Positions 23,968-31,610 of a DNA stretch of 33,579 nt are shown piece by piece. Made by a program: the position numbers and the translations under genes. The stretch comes from Bacillota bacterium (GTDB taxonomy: Bacteria; Bacillota; Desulfotomaculia; Desulfotomaculales; Desulfallaceae): positions 1 to 33,579 of the forward strand of contig JAEXOR010000018.1 of the NCBI GenBank assembly GCA_023439185.1, given 5' to 3'. The notes under the pieces were generated by a model. It was not told where the DNA came from and searched no databases. It saw only the letters and a list, made by a program, of their open reading frames with translations. Each line of letters begins with the position of its first letter. The first letter of the stretch is position 1.

Positions 23968-24024
23968 TTGAAAGGTGATTTTGTTAAAAGTCGCTGTAAT
24001 TATATGTAAATCAAGGAGTGTTGC

Positions 24025-24597
24025 GTGTTGGGTAAGCTTAATCCCAGAGATATGGCGCTGGTGGCGCTGTTTGCCGCCTTGTCTGTAACGGCGGCGCTGC
24101 TGTTCCGTTTTTTCGGCGGCATGATCGTTCCGTTCAGCTTGATGCCCTTTGTGGTGTTGCTGGCCGGCGGCCTTCTGGGCGCCAGGCTTGGCGCCTTAAG
24201 CATCGGCATTTATGTCATCATGGGCCTGGTGGGTATTCCCGTTTTTGAAAAACCTCCCTTTGGCGGCCCTGCTTATGTTTTATCTCCCACATTCGGGTTT
24301 TTAATTGGCTTCATTGTGGCGGCCTATGTGACCGGTTTAATTTTAAAAGAACGCGACGCAGGCCCGGTGCGCCTGACGGCAGCCATGCTGACCGGGGTGG
24401 CGGTTCCCTACATTATCGGACTGCCCTACCTGTATGCCATATTAAACTTTTATATGGGTAAGGCCATGGATATTCCCGCCGTGCTGATGATCGGATTCGT
24501 GCCCTTCATCGGGTTTGACTTGCTCAAAGCGTTGGCTGCCGGGATGTTGATAAAAGCGGTGGGCGCAAGGTTGCCTAAACCTGGCGGACATCGATAA
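24025..24597 (+). CDS. bioY: Biotin transporter substrate-binding subunit
   Basis: BioY is the S component of the biotin ECF transporter in the cytoplasmic membrane. The 190-residue product has about six hydrophobic segments and the family signatures MIVPFSLMPFVVLLAGGLLG, IYVIMGLVGIPVFEK, GGPAYVLSPTFGFLIGF and a Lys/Arg-rich end. The start is GTG 24025, six bases after AAGGAG. No energy-coupling genes (ecfA, ecfT) are adjacent, so it must share a module from elsewhere. It lies behind a BirA box and just ahead of bioB. Confidence 0.93.
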   Translation: MLGKLNPRDMALVALFAALSVTAALLFRFFGGMIVPFSLMPFVVLLAGGLLGARLGALSIGIYVIMGLVGIPVFEKPPFGGPAYVLSPTFGFLIGFIVAAYVTGLILKERDAGPVRLTAAMLTGVAVPYIIGLPYLYAILNFYMGKAMDIPAVLMIGFVPFIGFDLLKALAAGMLIKAVGARLPKPGGHR

Positions 24598-24645
24598 ACA
24601 GGTGCCGCCGGGCTTGAATGCGCCAATTTATAGGGGGAAATACTT

Positions 24646-25617
24646 ATGAACGGTATGCCGTGGATGGCTGCGGAAAACACCGCGCAGAGCGGCAATATCA
24701 GGGAGTTGGCCAGGGAACTGGCGGCCCTTCCCGCTGATGAGACCTACAATTTGCTGGCCGCCGCCGGAAAGGTGACCAGGGAAAACCACGGTCGCCGCGT
24801 TGAGTTGTGCACCATTGTCAACGCCAAATCAGGCCGCTGCAGTGAGGATTGCGCGTTTTGCGCCCAATCGGCCCGTCACGGCATGAATGCCAGGGTACAC
24901 GGGATATTGTCGGCAGACGAGGTATTGAGACACGCAATTAGAATGGAGCAAGCGGGAGTGGCCAGGTTCTCACTGGTCACCAGCGGCAGGGGTATTGCAG
25001 GCCGCGACCTGGAAGAGATCCTTGCCATCGTCCGCCTGCTGAAGCGGGAAACGGGATTGCAGGTATGCGCGTCCCTGGGTATCATCAGGGAAAATGAAGC
25101 TGTAATGTTAAAACAGGTCGGAGTTACCACTTACCATCATAATTTGGAAACAGCTCCGGATCATTACCGGAAAATATGCACCACCCATAATTATCGGGAA
25201 AGGGTCAGCACCATTGAAGCCGCTAAACAGGCCGGGATGCGGGTCTGCGCCGGAGGGATTCTGGGTCTGGGGGAAAATATGAACCAGCGTATGGAAATGG
25301 CCTTGGAACTGCGCAGACTTGGTGTCGACTCGGTACCCCTGAATATAATTAATCCCATCCCCGGTACGCCCCTGGAGGGAGCCCGGGTTCCGTCCCCCCT
25401 GGAAGTGCTTAAAGTAATCGCCTTGTTCAGGCTGATTTTGCCCCGGGCGGTAATCCGGTTGTGCGGCGGACGGCGGGAGGCGCTGCGCAGTGCTCAGGCC
25501 CTGGCCTTTGCCGCCGGCGCTAACGGTTTAATGGTGGGTGATTACCTGACCACCAGGGGTGGCTCCCTGGAGGATGATCTGGCCATGCTGGTCGACCTGG
25601 GTATGGAACCGTGTTAG
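24646..25617 (+). CDS. bioB: Biotin synthase
   Basis: BioB is the radical-SAM enzyme that inserts sulphur into dethiobiotin. The 323-residue product has the cluster motif CSEDCAFCAQS (Cys65, Cys69, Cys72), LVTSGRG, CASLGIIRENEAVMLKQVGV, TYHHNLETAPDHY, CAGGILGLGEN, PLNIINPIPGTPLE and AVIRLCGGRRE with the Arg that holds the [2Fe-2S] cluster. It is complete. No bioA, bioD or bioF genes are in the window, so either dethiobiotin comes from elsewhere in the genome or is imported by BioY. ATG 24646 follows an AGGGGG run. Confidence 0.96.
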   Translation: MNGMPWMAAENTAQSGNIRELARELAALPADETYNLLAAAGKVTRENHGRRVELCTIVNAKSGRCSEDCAFCAQSARHGMNARVHGILSADEVLRHAIRMEQAGVARFSLVTSGRGIAGRDLEEILAIVRLLKRETGLQVCASLGIIRENEAVMLKQVGVTTYHHNLETAPDHYRKICTTHNYRERVSTIEAAKQAGMRVCAGGILGLGENMNQRMEMALELRRLGVDSVPLNIINPIPGTPLEGARVPSPLEVLKVIALFRLILPRAVIRLCGGRREALRSAQALAFAAGANGLMVGDYLTTRGGSLEDDLAMLVDLGMEPC

Positions 25618-25666
25618 CACTTAAGCTTATTAGTCACAAATTATTGCGGCCTTCTAAAACCATCCG

Positions 25667-25696
25667 TCTGATCCCGTTGCAGTGGCCGGGATCAGA
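25667..25696. terminator. Hairpin shared by convergent bioB and pcrB
   Basis: TCTGATCCCG (25667-25676) and CGGGATCAGA (25687-25696) form a perfect 10-bp stem. The pcrB stop codon lies inside the right arm. T-rich stretches follow on both sides, so it probably ends both transcripts. Confidence 0.65.
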
Positions 25697-26396
25697 GGTG
25701 TTTTACCGCTTTGACTATACTTTCCACCGCCCCGGGATTTTCGTAAATAACGTTGCCCACAATGACGGTGTCCGCACAGGCGGCCATGGTGCGGGCCCGG
25801 TGAGCGGAATCAATCCCGCCTCCGTAAAACAGGCGGATTTTCTTTTTATGCCGGGCCACGGCCTCCACCAGTACGGGATCCCCGAAAATACCGCTGTATT
25901 CCAGGTACAGCAGCGGCAGGCCCAGTATATGTTCAGCCAGGTCGCAGTAAGCCAGGGCGTCTTCCACATTCACCGGCTCCGTTCCCGTCAGTATCCCGGC
26001 AGCCGAGCCGGGATTGCAAATCACGTATCCCTCCGCCAGGGTCATGCCCCAGGGAATCCGGTCCCCGTACCGCTTGACCGCCCGGTGGTGCATGCCGGAG
26101 AGCCACATGATATCACCGGCGTTTAATACCAGCGGCAAAAAATAAGCCCGGACATTTTTCTTCGCCACCGCTTCAACTGCCGTGACCTCCTGAACCACAG
26201 GCCCCCGGAAATCGCTTTGCCGGATCAGATCCAGCAGCCGGACCGTCTTTTCCCGGGTGATGCCAAGGGTCCCGCCCACCATTATAGCGTCAAACCCGGC
26301 GCCGGCGACCATGCGCATGACAGCCCGGTCAATATGCTTGTCGGGATCCAGTTTGGCGACCACGCGCCAGCCCGTCCAGTTCGACTCTGTCCACAT
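25692..26396 (-). CDS. pcrB: PcrB/GGGP synthase-family prenyltransferase (heptaprenylglyceryl phosphate synthase)
   Basis: The family joins a polyprenyl diphosphate to sn-glycerol-1-phosphate. The 234-residue product is a TIM barrel with WRVVAKLDPDKHID at the start, AIMVGGTLGIT, YFLPLVLNAGDIMWLSGMHH, AEGYVICNPGSAAG, LLYLEYSGIFG, LFYGGGIDSAHRAR and ADTVIVGNVIYENPGAV, where the last three are phosphate-binding loops. Bacterial PcrB uses heptaprenyl diphosphate, but chain length cannot be read here. ATG 26396 has GGTGG five bases upstream and gives the family length; an in-frame upstream start at 26438 lacks a site. It is the only minus-strand gene between the vitamin operons. Confidence 0.88.
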   Translation of the reverse strand: MWTESNWTGWRVVAKLDPDKHIDRAVMRMVAGAGFDAIMVGGTLGITREKTVRLLDLIRQSDFRGPVVQEVTAVEAVAKKNVRAYFLPLVLNAGDIMWLSGMHHRAVKRYGDRIPWGMTLAEGYVICNPGSAAGILTGTEPVNVEDALAYCDLAEHILGLPLLYLEYSGIFGDPVLVEAVARHKKKIRLFYGGGIDSAHRARTMAACADTVIVGNVIYENPGAVESIVKAVKHL

Positions 26397-26569
26397 TGTA
26401 ACCACCGCCTGATAAAAGCTGACCATATTATATAACATTCAGGCTGGGGATTAACAGGCCGTAAGCTCGAAATAAGTGCGGCCTGAACCAGGTCTTCTTT
26501 ATTGCATGGAACCGGTTAGTTTTGATAAAATTGGGCGTAGTGATTTCATTTGTGCAAAGGAGAATTCCC

Positions 26570-27334
26570 GTGATACTGGTTTTTGACGTGGGTAACACTA
26601 ATATTGTGCTGGGTGTTTTCCAGGACAGAAAACTGATTCAGGATTGGCGCCTGTCCACCACCAGGCACCGTACCGACGACGAATACGGCATCCTGCTCAG
26701 AGAGCTGTTTGTATTCTCCGGTCTGTCCATGACCGATATCAAGGCGGTGGTGCTATCATCGGTGGTTCCGCCCATCAATCCCACACTGGAGCGGACCTGC
26801 CAGGGGTATTTTAATTTAAATCCGTTGATTATCGGGCCGGGGGTTAAAACCGGCATGCCTATTAAATACGAAAACCCGCGGGAAGTGGGGGCCGACCGCA
26901 TTGTTAACGCCGTGGCCGGTTATGAACAGTACGGCGGTCCGCTGATTATTGTGGATTTCGGCACCGCCACCACCTTTTGTGCCATCTCTGCCCGGGGTGA
27001 ATATCTGGGCGGCGCCATCGCCCCCGGCATCGGTATCTCATCCGAGGCCCTTTTTGCCCGAGCGTCCAAATTGCCTCGGGTGGAATTGACCAAGCCCCCC
27101 TCTGTAATCGGCAAAAACACCGTCAACAGCATGCAGTCCGGATTCATATACGGCTTTGCCGGCCAGGTGAACGGCATTGTGGAGCGGATGAAACGTGAAA
27201 TGGATGGCGAGCCCCGGGTGATAGCCACCGGCGGGCTGGCGGAACTGATCGCCAGCGAGGCCACGGCCATTGACATTGTGGACAAGTACCTCACCCTGAC
27301 CGGACTGCTGCTGATCTACGAGCGCAACAGCTAG
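26570..27334 (+). CDS. coaX: Type III pantothenate kinase
   Basis: CoaX phosphorylates pantothenate, the first step of CoA synthesis; type III enzymes are not inhibited by CoA. The 254-residue product has the ASKHA-fold motifs ILVFDVGNTNIVLGVFQ (phosphate 1), REVGADRIVNAVAGYEQYGG, LIIVDFGTATTFCAISARGE (phosphate 2), GGAIAPGIGISSEALF and VIATGGLAELI. GTG 26570 follows AAAGGAG by seven bases and puts VFDVGNTN at the usual position. With panB, panC and panD upstream it gives a route from aspartate and ketoisovalerate to phosphopantothenate. The stop codon touches a palindromic repeat at 27335. Confidence 0.95.
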   Translation: MILVFDVGNTNIVLGVFQDRKLIQDWRLSTTRHRTDDEYGILLRELFVFSGLSMTDIKAVVLSSVVPPINPTLERTCQGYFNLNPLIIGPGVKTGMPIKYENPREVGADRIVNAVAGYEQYGGPLIIVDFGTATTFCAISARGEYLGGAIAPGIGISSEALFARASKLPRVELTKPPSVIGKNTVNSMQSGFIYGFAGQVNGIVERMKREMDGEPRVIATGGLAELIASEATAIDIVDKYLTLTGLLLIYERNS

Positions 27335-27410
27335 AAAAGTCGAAAGTCGAAAGTCGATAGTGGAAAATACTGTCCCAATAAAGAATGATTTTTTTTGACT
27401 TTCGACTTTT
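27335..27410. repeat. Palindromic repeat of AAAGTCG units, copy after coaX
   Basis: AAAAGTCGAAAGTC (27335-27348) and GACTTTCGACTTTT (27397-27410) are perfect 14-bp complements. A third GAAAGTCG unit extends the left arm, and a T run in the loop side precedes the right arm. Same family as 17811-17893. It fills most of the coaX-dusB gap. Confidence 0.8.
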
Positions 27411-27444
27411 AACTTGTGACTGTTATTTAACGGCAGGTGTTTTA

Positions 27445-28419
27445 ATGTTCAGTATCGGCGGTGTGAAAATAGAAAACCCGGTGGTGGCGGCGCCCATGGC
27501 CGGGGTTACTGACCGGGCTTACCGGATTTTGGCCCGGGAACACGGCTGCGGCCTGGTTTGCACGGAAATGATCAGCGACCAGGCCCTTCTTCATGGCAAC
27601 CCCAAAACCTATACTTTACTGGATTGCCGCGGCGAACAGGGTCCCGTCAGCATTCAGTTGTTCGGCAGCAATGCCGAATACATGGCCCGGGCGGCGGAAA
27701 TAGTGGACGGCCGGGGCGCCGGGATTATCGATATCAACATGGGGTGTCCCACGCCCAAAATAGTGAAAAACGGCGAGGGAGCGGCACTGATGAAAACTCC
27801 GGCCCTGGCGGCGGCCATTGTGTCCGCGGTGGCGGAGCAGGTAAGCTGCCCGGTGACGGTTAAGATCCGTAAGGGCTGGGATGAGGATTCGGTGAACGCC
27901 GTGGAATTTGCCCGCCTGATGGTGGAGGCCGGGGCGGCGGCGGTGACCGTGCACGGCCGCACCAGGTCCCAGTTTTACAGCGGCGCTGCCGACTGGGACA
28001 TCATCAGACAGGTGCGGGAAGCGCTGGATGTGCCGGTTATCGGCAACGGAGATGTGGGCAGCCCTGATGACGCCGTCCGGATGCTCGAAGAAACCGGGTG
28101 TGCGGGTGTGATGATTGGCCGGGCGTCCATGGGCAACCCCTGGATATTCAGCCGCACCGTATATTACCTGGCCACGGGAGAGGTTTTGCCCGGCCCCGCG
28201 CCGGAAACGCGCCGGGATACCGCGATCCGACACTATGAGCTATTGGTCCAAACCAAGGGCGAGCATATTGCCAACCGTGAAATGCGCAAACACCTGGCCT
28301 GGTACACCCGGGGCCTGCGCGGAGCGGCGCGCCTGCGAGGGATAATCAACCAGGGCTGCAGCAGGGATTTTTTTACCCGGGAATTCTGGTCGCTGCTGCA
28401 GGGCGAGGACGCGTTATGA
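27445..28419 (+). CDS. dusB: tRNA-dihydrouridine synthase
   Basis: Dus enzymes reduce uridine in the tRNA D-loop with FMN and NADPH. The 324-residue product begins FSIGGVKIENPVVAAPMAGV, followed by CTEMISDQAL, VSIQLFGSNAEYMARAAEIV, IDINMGCPTPKIVKNGEGAA with the catalytic Cys, VTVKIRKGWDED, VTVHGRTRSQFYSGAADWDI, PVIGNGDV and GVMIGRASMGNPWIF (FMN phosphate site), then the C-terminal helical RNA-binding domain. This is the DusB group found in Firmicutes next to lysS and greA. ATG 27445 has AGGTG five bases upstream; the frame is open before it but that sequence is the repeat. Confidence 0.94.
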   Translation: MFSIGGVKIENPVVAAPMAGVTDRAYRILAREHGCGLVCTEMISDQALLHGNPKTYTLLDCRGEQGPVSIQLFGSNAEYMARAAEIVDGRGAGIIDINMGCPTPKIVKNGEGAALMKTPALAAAIVSAVAEQVSCPVTVKIRKGWDEDSVNAVEFARLMVEAGAAAVTVHGRTRSQFYSGAADWDIIRQVREALDVPVIGNGDVGSPDDAVRMLEETGCAGVMIGRASMGNPWIFSRTVYYLATGEVLPGPAPETRRDTAIRHYELLVQTKGEHIANREMRKHLAWYTRGLRGAARLRGIINQGCSRDFFTREFWSLLQGEDAL

Positions 28420-28459
28420 TCGGAATATAACAACACTGGTCTTCGGTGTGCAAATAGCA

Positions 28460-28494
28460 TTGACATAACCTCATTAATGTTATAAATTTATAAC
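28460..28494 (+). promoter_or_regulatory. Promoter with perfect 16-bp palindrome, DUF3796/XRE pair
   Basis: TTGACA (28460-28465) and a -10 region at about 28481-28488. The -10 lies inside GTTATAAATTTATAAC (28479-28494), a perfect palindrome that is a natural site for the XRE protein encoded at 28860. Confidence 0.65.
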
Positions 28495-28530
28495 TATAAG
28501 TTAAAAATAAATAACATGGAGGCGTGTTTT

Positions 28531-28863
28531 GTGAAAAATAATATGCAGTACCTGGGATTTTTGGGTTTCCTGGGACTGTTGGGCTTGTTTACGGACAACG
28601 TGGGATTTTACGGTTTCTTCGGGGCTTTTGGTTTCTTTGCTTATCGGAAAGTAATCCCCGATGAACGATTTAAGGAAAACCTGGGCAAGGCGGCGACAAA
28701 CTCCTTTGTTGCGTCAATACTGGTATTTGCGTTATTCGCTACTTTAGGTTCTTTAAAAGCGATCACCGATATTTATGTCATTGGCTTTATGTTGAATTTT
28801 GGTTTGCAGATGCTGATTTTCAGTCTTTCACTAACCTACTACGAAATGGTTGGTGCCAGGTGA
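28531..28863 (+). CDS. DUF3796-type small membrane protein
   Basis: The 110-residue product is hydrophobic, with Phe/Leu/Gly-rich repeats at the start (LGFLGFLGLLGLF) and two further membrane segments (SFVASILVFALFATL and YVIGFMLNFGLQMLIFSLSL) around a short loop with FAYRKVIPDERFKENLGKAA. Proteins of this kind occur in Firmicutes just before a small XRE regulator, as here. The start is GTG 28531, eight bases after GGAGG; the ATG at 28516 overlaps that site. The TGA stop overlaps the GTG of the next gene (GTGA). Function unknown. Confidence 0.75.
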   Translation: MKNNMQYLGFLGFLGLLGLFTDNVGFYGFFGAFGFFAYRKVIPDERFKENLGKAATNSFVASILVFALFATLGSLKAITDIYVIGFMLNFGLQMLIFSLSLTYYEMVGAR

Positions 28864-29063
28864 CTTTGATAACCCGAATTAAGGAACTCCGGGCCAGGGA
28901 AGACTTAACCCAGGAAGACCTGGCCAGGTTGGTGGGGGTCCGCCGCGAAACCATTGTGCATCTTGAAAAGGGCAAATATAACCCTTCCTTGAAACTGGCC
29001 GTTGACATTGCCAAAGCATTAAAAACGCCCATTGAAGAGGTGTTTATTTTTACGGAAGATTAG
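28860..29063 (+). CDS. Small XRE-family regulator
   Basis: The 67-residue product is a bare Cro/CI HTH: IKELRAREDLTQEDLARLVG, then VRRETIVHLEKGKYNPSLKL, then AVDIAKALKTPIEEVF. It is the YgzD-like type that is nearly all DNA-binding domain. It is coupled by a four-base GTGA overlap to the DUF3796 membrane protein. That pair is typical of a regulator whose activity is set by a membrane partner. The palindrome at 28479-28494 over the shared promoter is its likely operator. Confidence 0.9.
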   Translation: MTLITRIKELRAREDLTQEDLARLVGVRRETIVHLEKGKYNPSLKLAVDIAKALKTPIEEVFIFTED

Positions 29064-29078
29064 CTGAGCAGAAAAATT

Positions 29079-29141
29079 TTGACATTTTGTATTCAACGCT
29101 GGTACAATGTAGCTGTGCACAAAATTGTGTACAGCTACATT
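29079..29141 (+). promoter_or_regulatory. Promoter followed by a 36-bp near-perfect palindrome
   Basis: TTGACA (29079-29084), 18 bp, TACAAT (29103-29108). From 29106 to 29141 the sequence is a palindrome with AATGTAGCTGT and ACAGCTACATT arms and a CACAA/TTGTG core, one mismatched pair. A T run (TATTTTTTG) follows, so it can be an operator over the start point, an attenuator, or both. Confidence 0.75.
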
Positions 29142-29159
29142 ATTTTTTGAGGAGGAAAT

Positions 29160-29723
29160 TTGAACTTGGACCTGATACGCATAGGCGACAAGGTGGTAAG
29201 CAGGTACAAGATAGATTACGTAGTTAACGAAATTTTACAAATGCGCTCCGCAGGGTTATCTCAAACCGAAGTGGCCGCCCGCCTGGGTGTGGACCGCACC
29301 CTGGTATCCCGCTTGGAGAACCTGGGCGAGGTGCGCAAAGGCAAAAGCGTGGCCGTGATTGGTTTTCCCATTGCCAACCGGCAAGAAATTGCCGATCTTC
29401 TGGAACGGGAGGGCGTGGATTTCACCCTGCTGATGAGCGAGTCCGAACGCTGGGATTTTCTCCGGCAAAAAAGCGGCATCGAACTTTTTGACTTTACCAT
29501 GGAACTGACCGCCAGGGCGCACTCTTTCGACCAGATTGTGGTGATCGGCTCGGGTAAGCGGATCAAAATTATCCGGGCCGCCCTGGATAAAGAAGTGGTA
29601 GGACTGGAGATCGGCGAGTCACCCATCCGGGAAGATAAATATGTAGATCCAACTGAACTGCTGGCGGTCATCCGGGCCGTCAAGGCCGACAGCAGCGAGC
29701 GAAATAAGGAGGACAAGGTGTGA
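29160..29723 (+). CDS. HTH regulator with C-terminal Rossmann-like sensor domain
   Basis: The 187-residue product has an N-terminal HTH (VNEILQMRSAGLSQTEVAAR, then LGVDRTLVSRLENLG, about residues 22-58) followed by a domain of alternating hydrophobic strands and helices (KSVAVIGFPIANRQEIADLL, FTLLMSESERWDFL, FDQIVVIGSGKRIKII). I do not know a name for the second domain; it may bind a small molecule. The start is TTG 29160 with GGAGG four bases upstream, or TTG 29166, ten bases after it. Its stop overlaps the start of the reductase-like gene by four bases (GTGA). It is probably the regulator of that gene through the palindrome at 29106-29141. Confidence 0.75.
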   Translation: MNLDLIRIGDKVVSRYKIDYVVNEILQMRSAGLSQTEVAARLGVDRTLVSRLENLGEVRKGKSVAVIGFPIANRQEIADLLEREGVDFTLLMSESERWDFLRQKSGIELFDFTMELTARAHSFDQIVVIGSGKRIKIIRAALDKEVVGLEIGESPIREDKYVDPTELLAVIRAVKADSSERNKEDKV

Positions 29724-30808
29724 ACACATTCGCTTTTATTATCCATCCCCTGGACATCAGCGACTTTTCAAGAAAGTTTGGCCTGTTGGGCAAGCTGCCG
29801 CCCCGGATGCAGGAAAACCTGTTCAAATTGGTTCCGCCGATTAAAGTCTCAAAAATTACCGGTGTTTATTCCGAACATGCCGGGACCGAGGGCTGGTTTG
29901 TGGCCTGCCCGTTAACAGCTCGACTGATGGTCGATTTGCCCGAAGAATACGTGCTGAATAAAATTATCAAGGCGGGCCGGCTGGCTCAAAAACTGGGCGC
30001 CAAAATTGTGGGCCTGGGCGCTTTTACCTCGGTGGTGGGCGATGCCGGAGTTTCCATAGCCAAAAATCTGGATATCGCGGTTACCACGGGAAACAGCTAC
30101 ACGGTGGCCACGGCATTGGAGGGAGCTAAGGAAGCGGCCCGGCTGATGGGGCACGACTTGAAAAAAAGCCAGGCCGTGGTGGTTGGGGCAACCGGCTCCA
30201 TCGGCCGGGTATGCGCCCGCATGCTGGCTAAAGACGTGCGCTCCCTGACCCTGGTGGCCCGGGACAAAAGCCGGCTTGATGAATTGGCCCGCCGGATTAC
30301 CTACGATACGGGCGTAGCCGCCCGGATTACGTCGGATATCAAAAACGCCCTGCAAAATGCCCAAATCGTGATCACGGTGACCAGCGCCGTAGACACCATT
30401 ATCGGGCCGGAGGATTTAAGGCCCGGCACCGTGGTGTGCGACGTCAGCCGTCCCCGCAACGTATCCAAACAGGTGGCGGAACAGCGCAAGGACGTGCTGG
30501 TGATCGAGGGCGGCGTGGTGGAAGTGCCGGGCCAAGTTAATTTTAATTTCAATTTTGGTTTTCCGCCCGGCATGTCTTACGCCTGCATGGCTGAGACCAT
30601 GATGCTTTCCATGGAAGGACGATATGAAAACTTCACCCTGGGACGCGACCTTACGCTTCAGCAGGTGGAGGAAATATCTGCGTTGGCTAAAAAACATAAT
30701 TTTAAACTCGCCGGATTCAGAAGCTTTGAAAGAGCGGTCAATGTTAAAGAAATTGAGGAGATTCGGGAACGGGCCCGGGCCGGGTTGAATCTTGAAATGG
30801 TAAAATAA
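29720..30808 (+). CDS. Acyl-ACP-reductase-like dehydrogenase (COG5322 type)
   Basis: The 362-residue product contains an NAD(P)-binding Rossmann fold (QAVVVGATGSIGRVCARMLA, about residues 154-173) after a domain with GRLAQKLGAKIVGLGAFTSV and VTTGNSYTVATALEGAKEAA. Near residue 289 stands SYACMAETMMLSMEGRYENF, which matches the active-site Cys region of cyanobacterial long-chain acyl-ACP reductase, an enzyme making fatty aldehydes from acyl-ACP. TTGNSYT and the Cys block are shared with that family, so an acyl-thioester substrate is likely, by inference. It has also been labelled predicted amino acid dehydrogenase. GTG 29720 follows AGGAGG by seven bases and overlaps the upstream HTH gene. Confidence 0.75.
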   Translation: MNTFAFIIHPLDISDFSRKFGLLGKLPPRMQENLFKLVPPIKVSKITGVYSEHAGTEGWFVACPLTARLMVDLPEEYVLNKIIKAGRLAQKLGAKIVGLGAFTSVVGDAGVSIAKNLDIAVTTGNSYTVATALEGAKEAARLMGHDLKKSQAVVVGATGSIGRVCARMLAKDVRSLTLVARDKSRLDELARRITYDTGVAARITSDIKNALQNAQIVITVTSAVDTIIGPEDLRPGTVVCDVSRPRNVSKQVAEQRKDVLVIEGGVVEVPGQVNFNFNFGFPPGMSYACMAETMMLSMEGRYENFTLGRDLTLQQVEEISALAKKHNFKLAGFRSFERAVNVKEIEEIRERARAGLNLEMVK

Positions 30809-30831
30809 TCAAACCGGTCCTTGAACATACC

Positions 30832-30860
30832 TTGACAGAAGTGATTGACCCTCATATAAT
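30832..30860 (+). promoter_or_regulatory. Consensus sigma-A promoter
   Basis: TTGACA (30832-30837), exactly 17 bp, TATAAT (30855-30860). Both hexamers are perfect, the strongest promoter in the window. Confidence 0.9.
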
Positions 30861-30866
30861 GTTATG

Positions 30867-30920
30867 GAAAAATAACCGTGTGCAAGGCACTGCCAAACAG
30901 TTTTGTTCGGCAGTGCTTTT
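30867..30920 (+). ncRNA. Short transcript between a consensus promoter and a terminator, sRNA or attenuator candidate
   Basis: Transcription from the promoter at 30832 would begin near 30867 and meet an intrinsic terminator at 30887-30920 after about 54 bases. No start codon with a ribosome site is seen in it. It may be an independent small RNA or the terminated leader of greA, whose ATG is 157 bases further on. Confidence 0.5.
30887..30920 (+). terminator. Intrinsic terminator before greA
   Basis: GCACTGCC (30887-30894) and GGCAGTGC (30909-30916) make an 8-bp stem, followed by TTTT and later CTTTT. Confidence 0.8.
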
Positions 30921-31076
30921 AATAATCTTTTGTGCCGATTATTGCGCGCGCGGGCCGGTTCTTTGCTTGAATAAAATGTGCGAAACATCATATATTGTTC
31001 GTAAATTATTTTGTGTTAAAAATGCGTGCCGCCAAAATCTGAATGCTGTTAAAATTCAATTAAGGAGATAAAATGA

Positions 31077-31556
31077 ATGAATAGCAACAAGGAAGTCATT
31101 CTTACCATAGAAGGCCTGAAAAACCTGGAGGAAGAGCTGGAACAGCTTAAATCCGTCAGGCGGCGGGAAGTGGCCCAGCGGATTAAGCAGGCCATTGAAT
31201 TTGGCGATATCAGCGAAAACTCCGAGTATGAGGACGCCAAGAACGAGCAGGCGTTTATTGAAGGCCGGATTCTGATCCTGGAAAAAATGCTGCGCAACGC
31301 TAAAATAATTGACGATGAGAACCTCGGTACCGAGGTTGTTTCTATTGGTTCCCGGGTGCTGCTGCGGGACATGGAGTTTGACGAAGAGTTTGAATGCACC
31401 ATCGTGGGCTCCGCCGAGGCCGACCCGGGCAACAGCAAAATTTCCAATGAATCTCCGGTAGGCAAGGCCATTCTCGGCTGCTCCAAGGGTGAAACCGTGG
31501 AGGTTATGGTGCCCGCCGGCGCGTTGAAGTACCAGATTGTCGATATTATCAGGTAA
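31077..31556 (+). CDS. greA: Transcription elongation factor GreA
   Basis: GreA enters the secondary channel of RNA polymerase and stimulates cleavage of backtracked RNA. The 159-residue product has the N-terminal coiled coil (LKNLEEELEQLKSVRRREVA) with the acidic tip FGDISENSEYEDAKNEQAFI, whose Asp and Glu act at the polymerase active site, and the C-terminal FKBP-like domain with SNESPVGKAILGCSKGETVE. The ATG at 31077 follows AAGGAG; an ATG four bases earlier runs into a stop after three codons. lysS follows 54 bases downstream. Confidence 0.97.
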   Translation: MNSNKEVILTIEGLKNLEEELEQLKSVRRREVAQRIKQAIEFGDISENSEYEDAKNEQAFIEGRILILEKMLRNAKIIDDENLGTEVVSIGSRVLLRDMEFDEEFECTIVGSAEADPGNSKISNESPVGKAILGCSKGETVEVMVPAGALKYQIVDIIR

Positions 31557-31610
31557 TTGCTAAAGGCTTAAAGTTAGAGCATCTTGCGCATCAGGTGGAG
31601 GTAACGGACA

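Noticed and set aside
30832..31071. A 79-codon plus-strand frame before greA
   Set aside because: It starts within the promoter and runs through the terminator hairpin; no ribosome site and no protein-like sequence.
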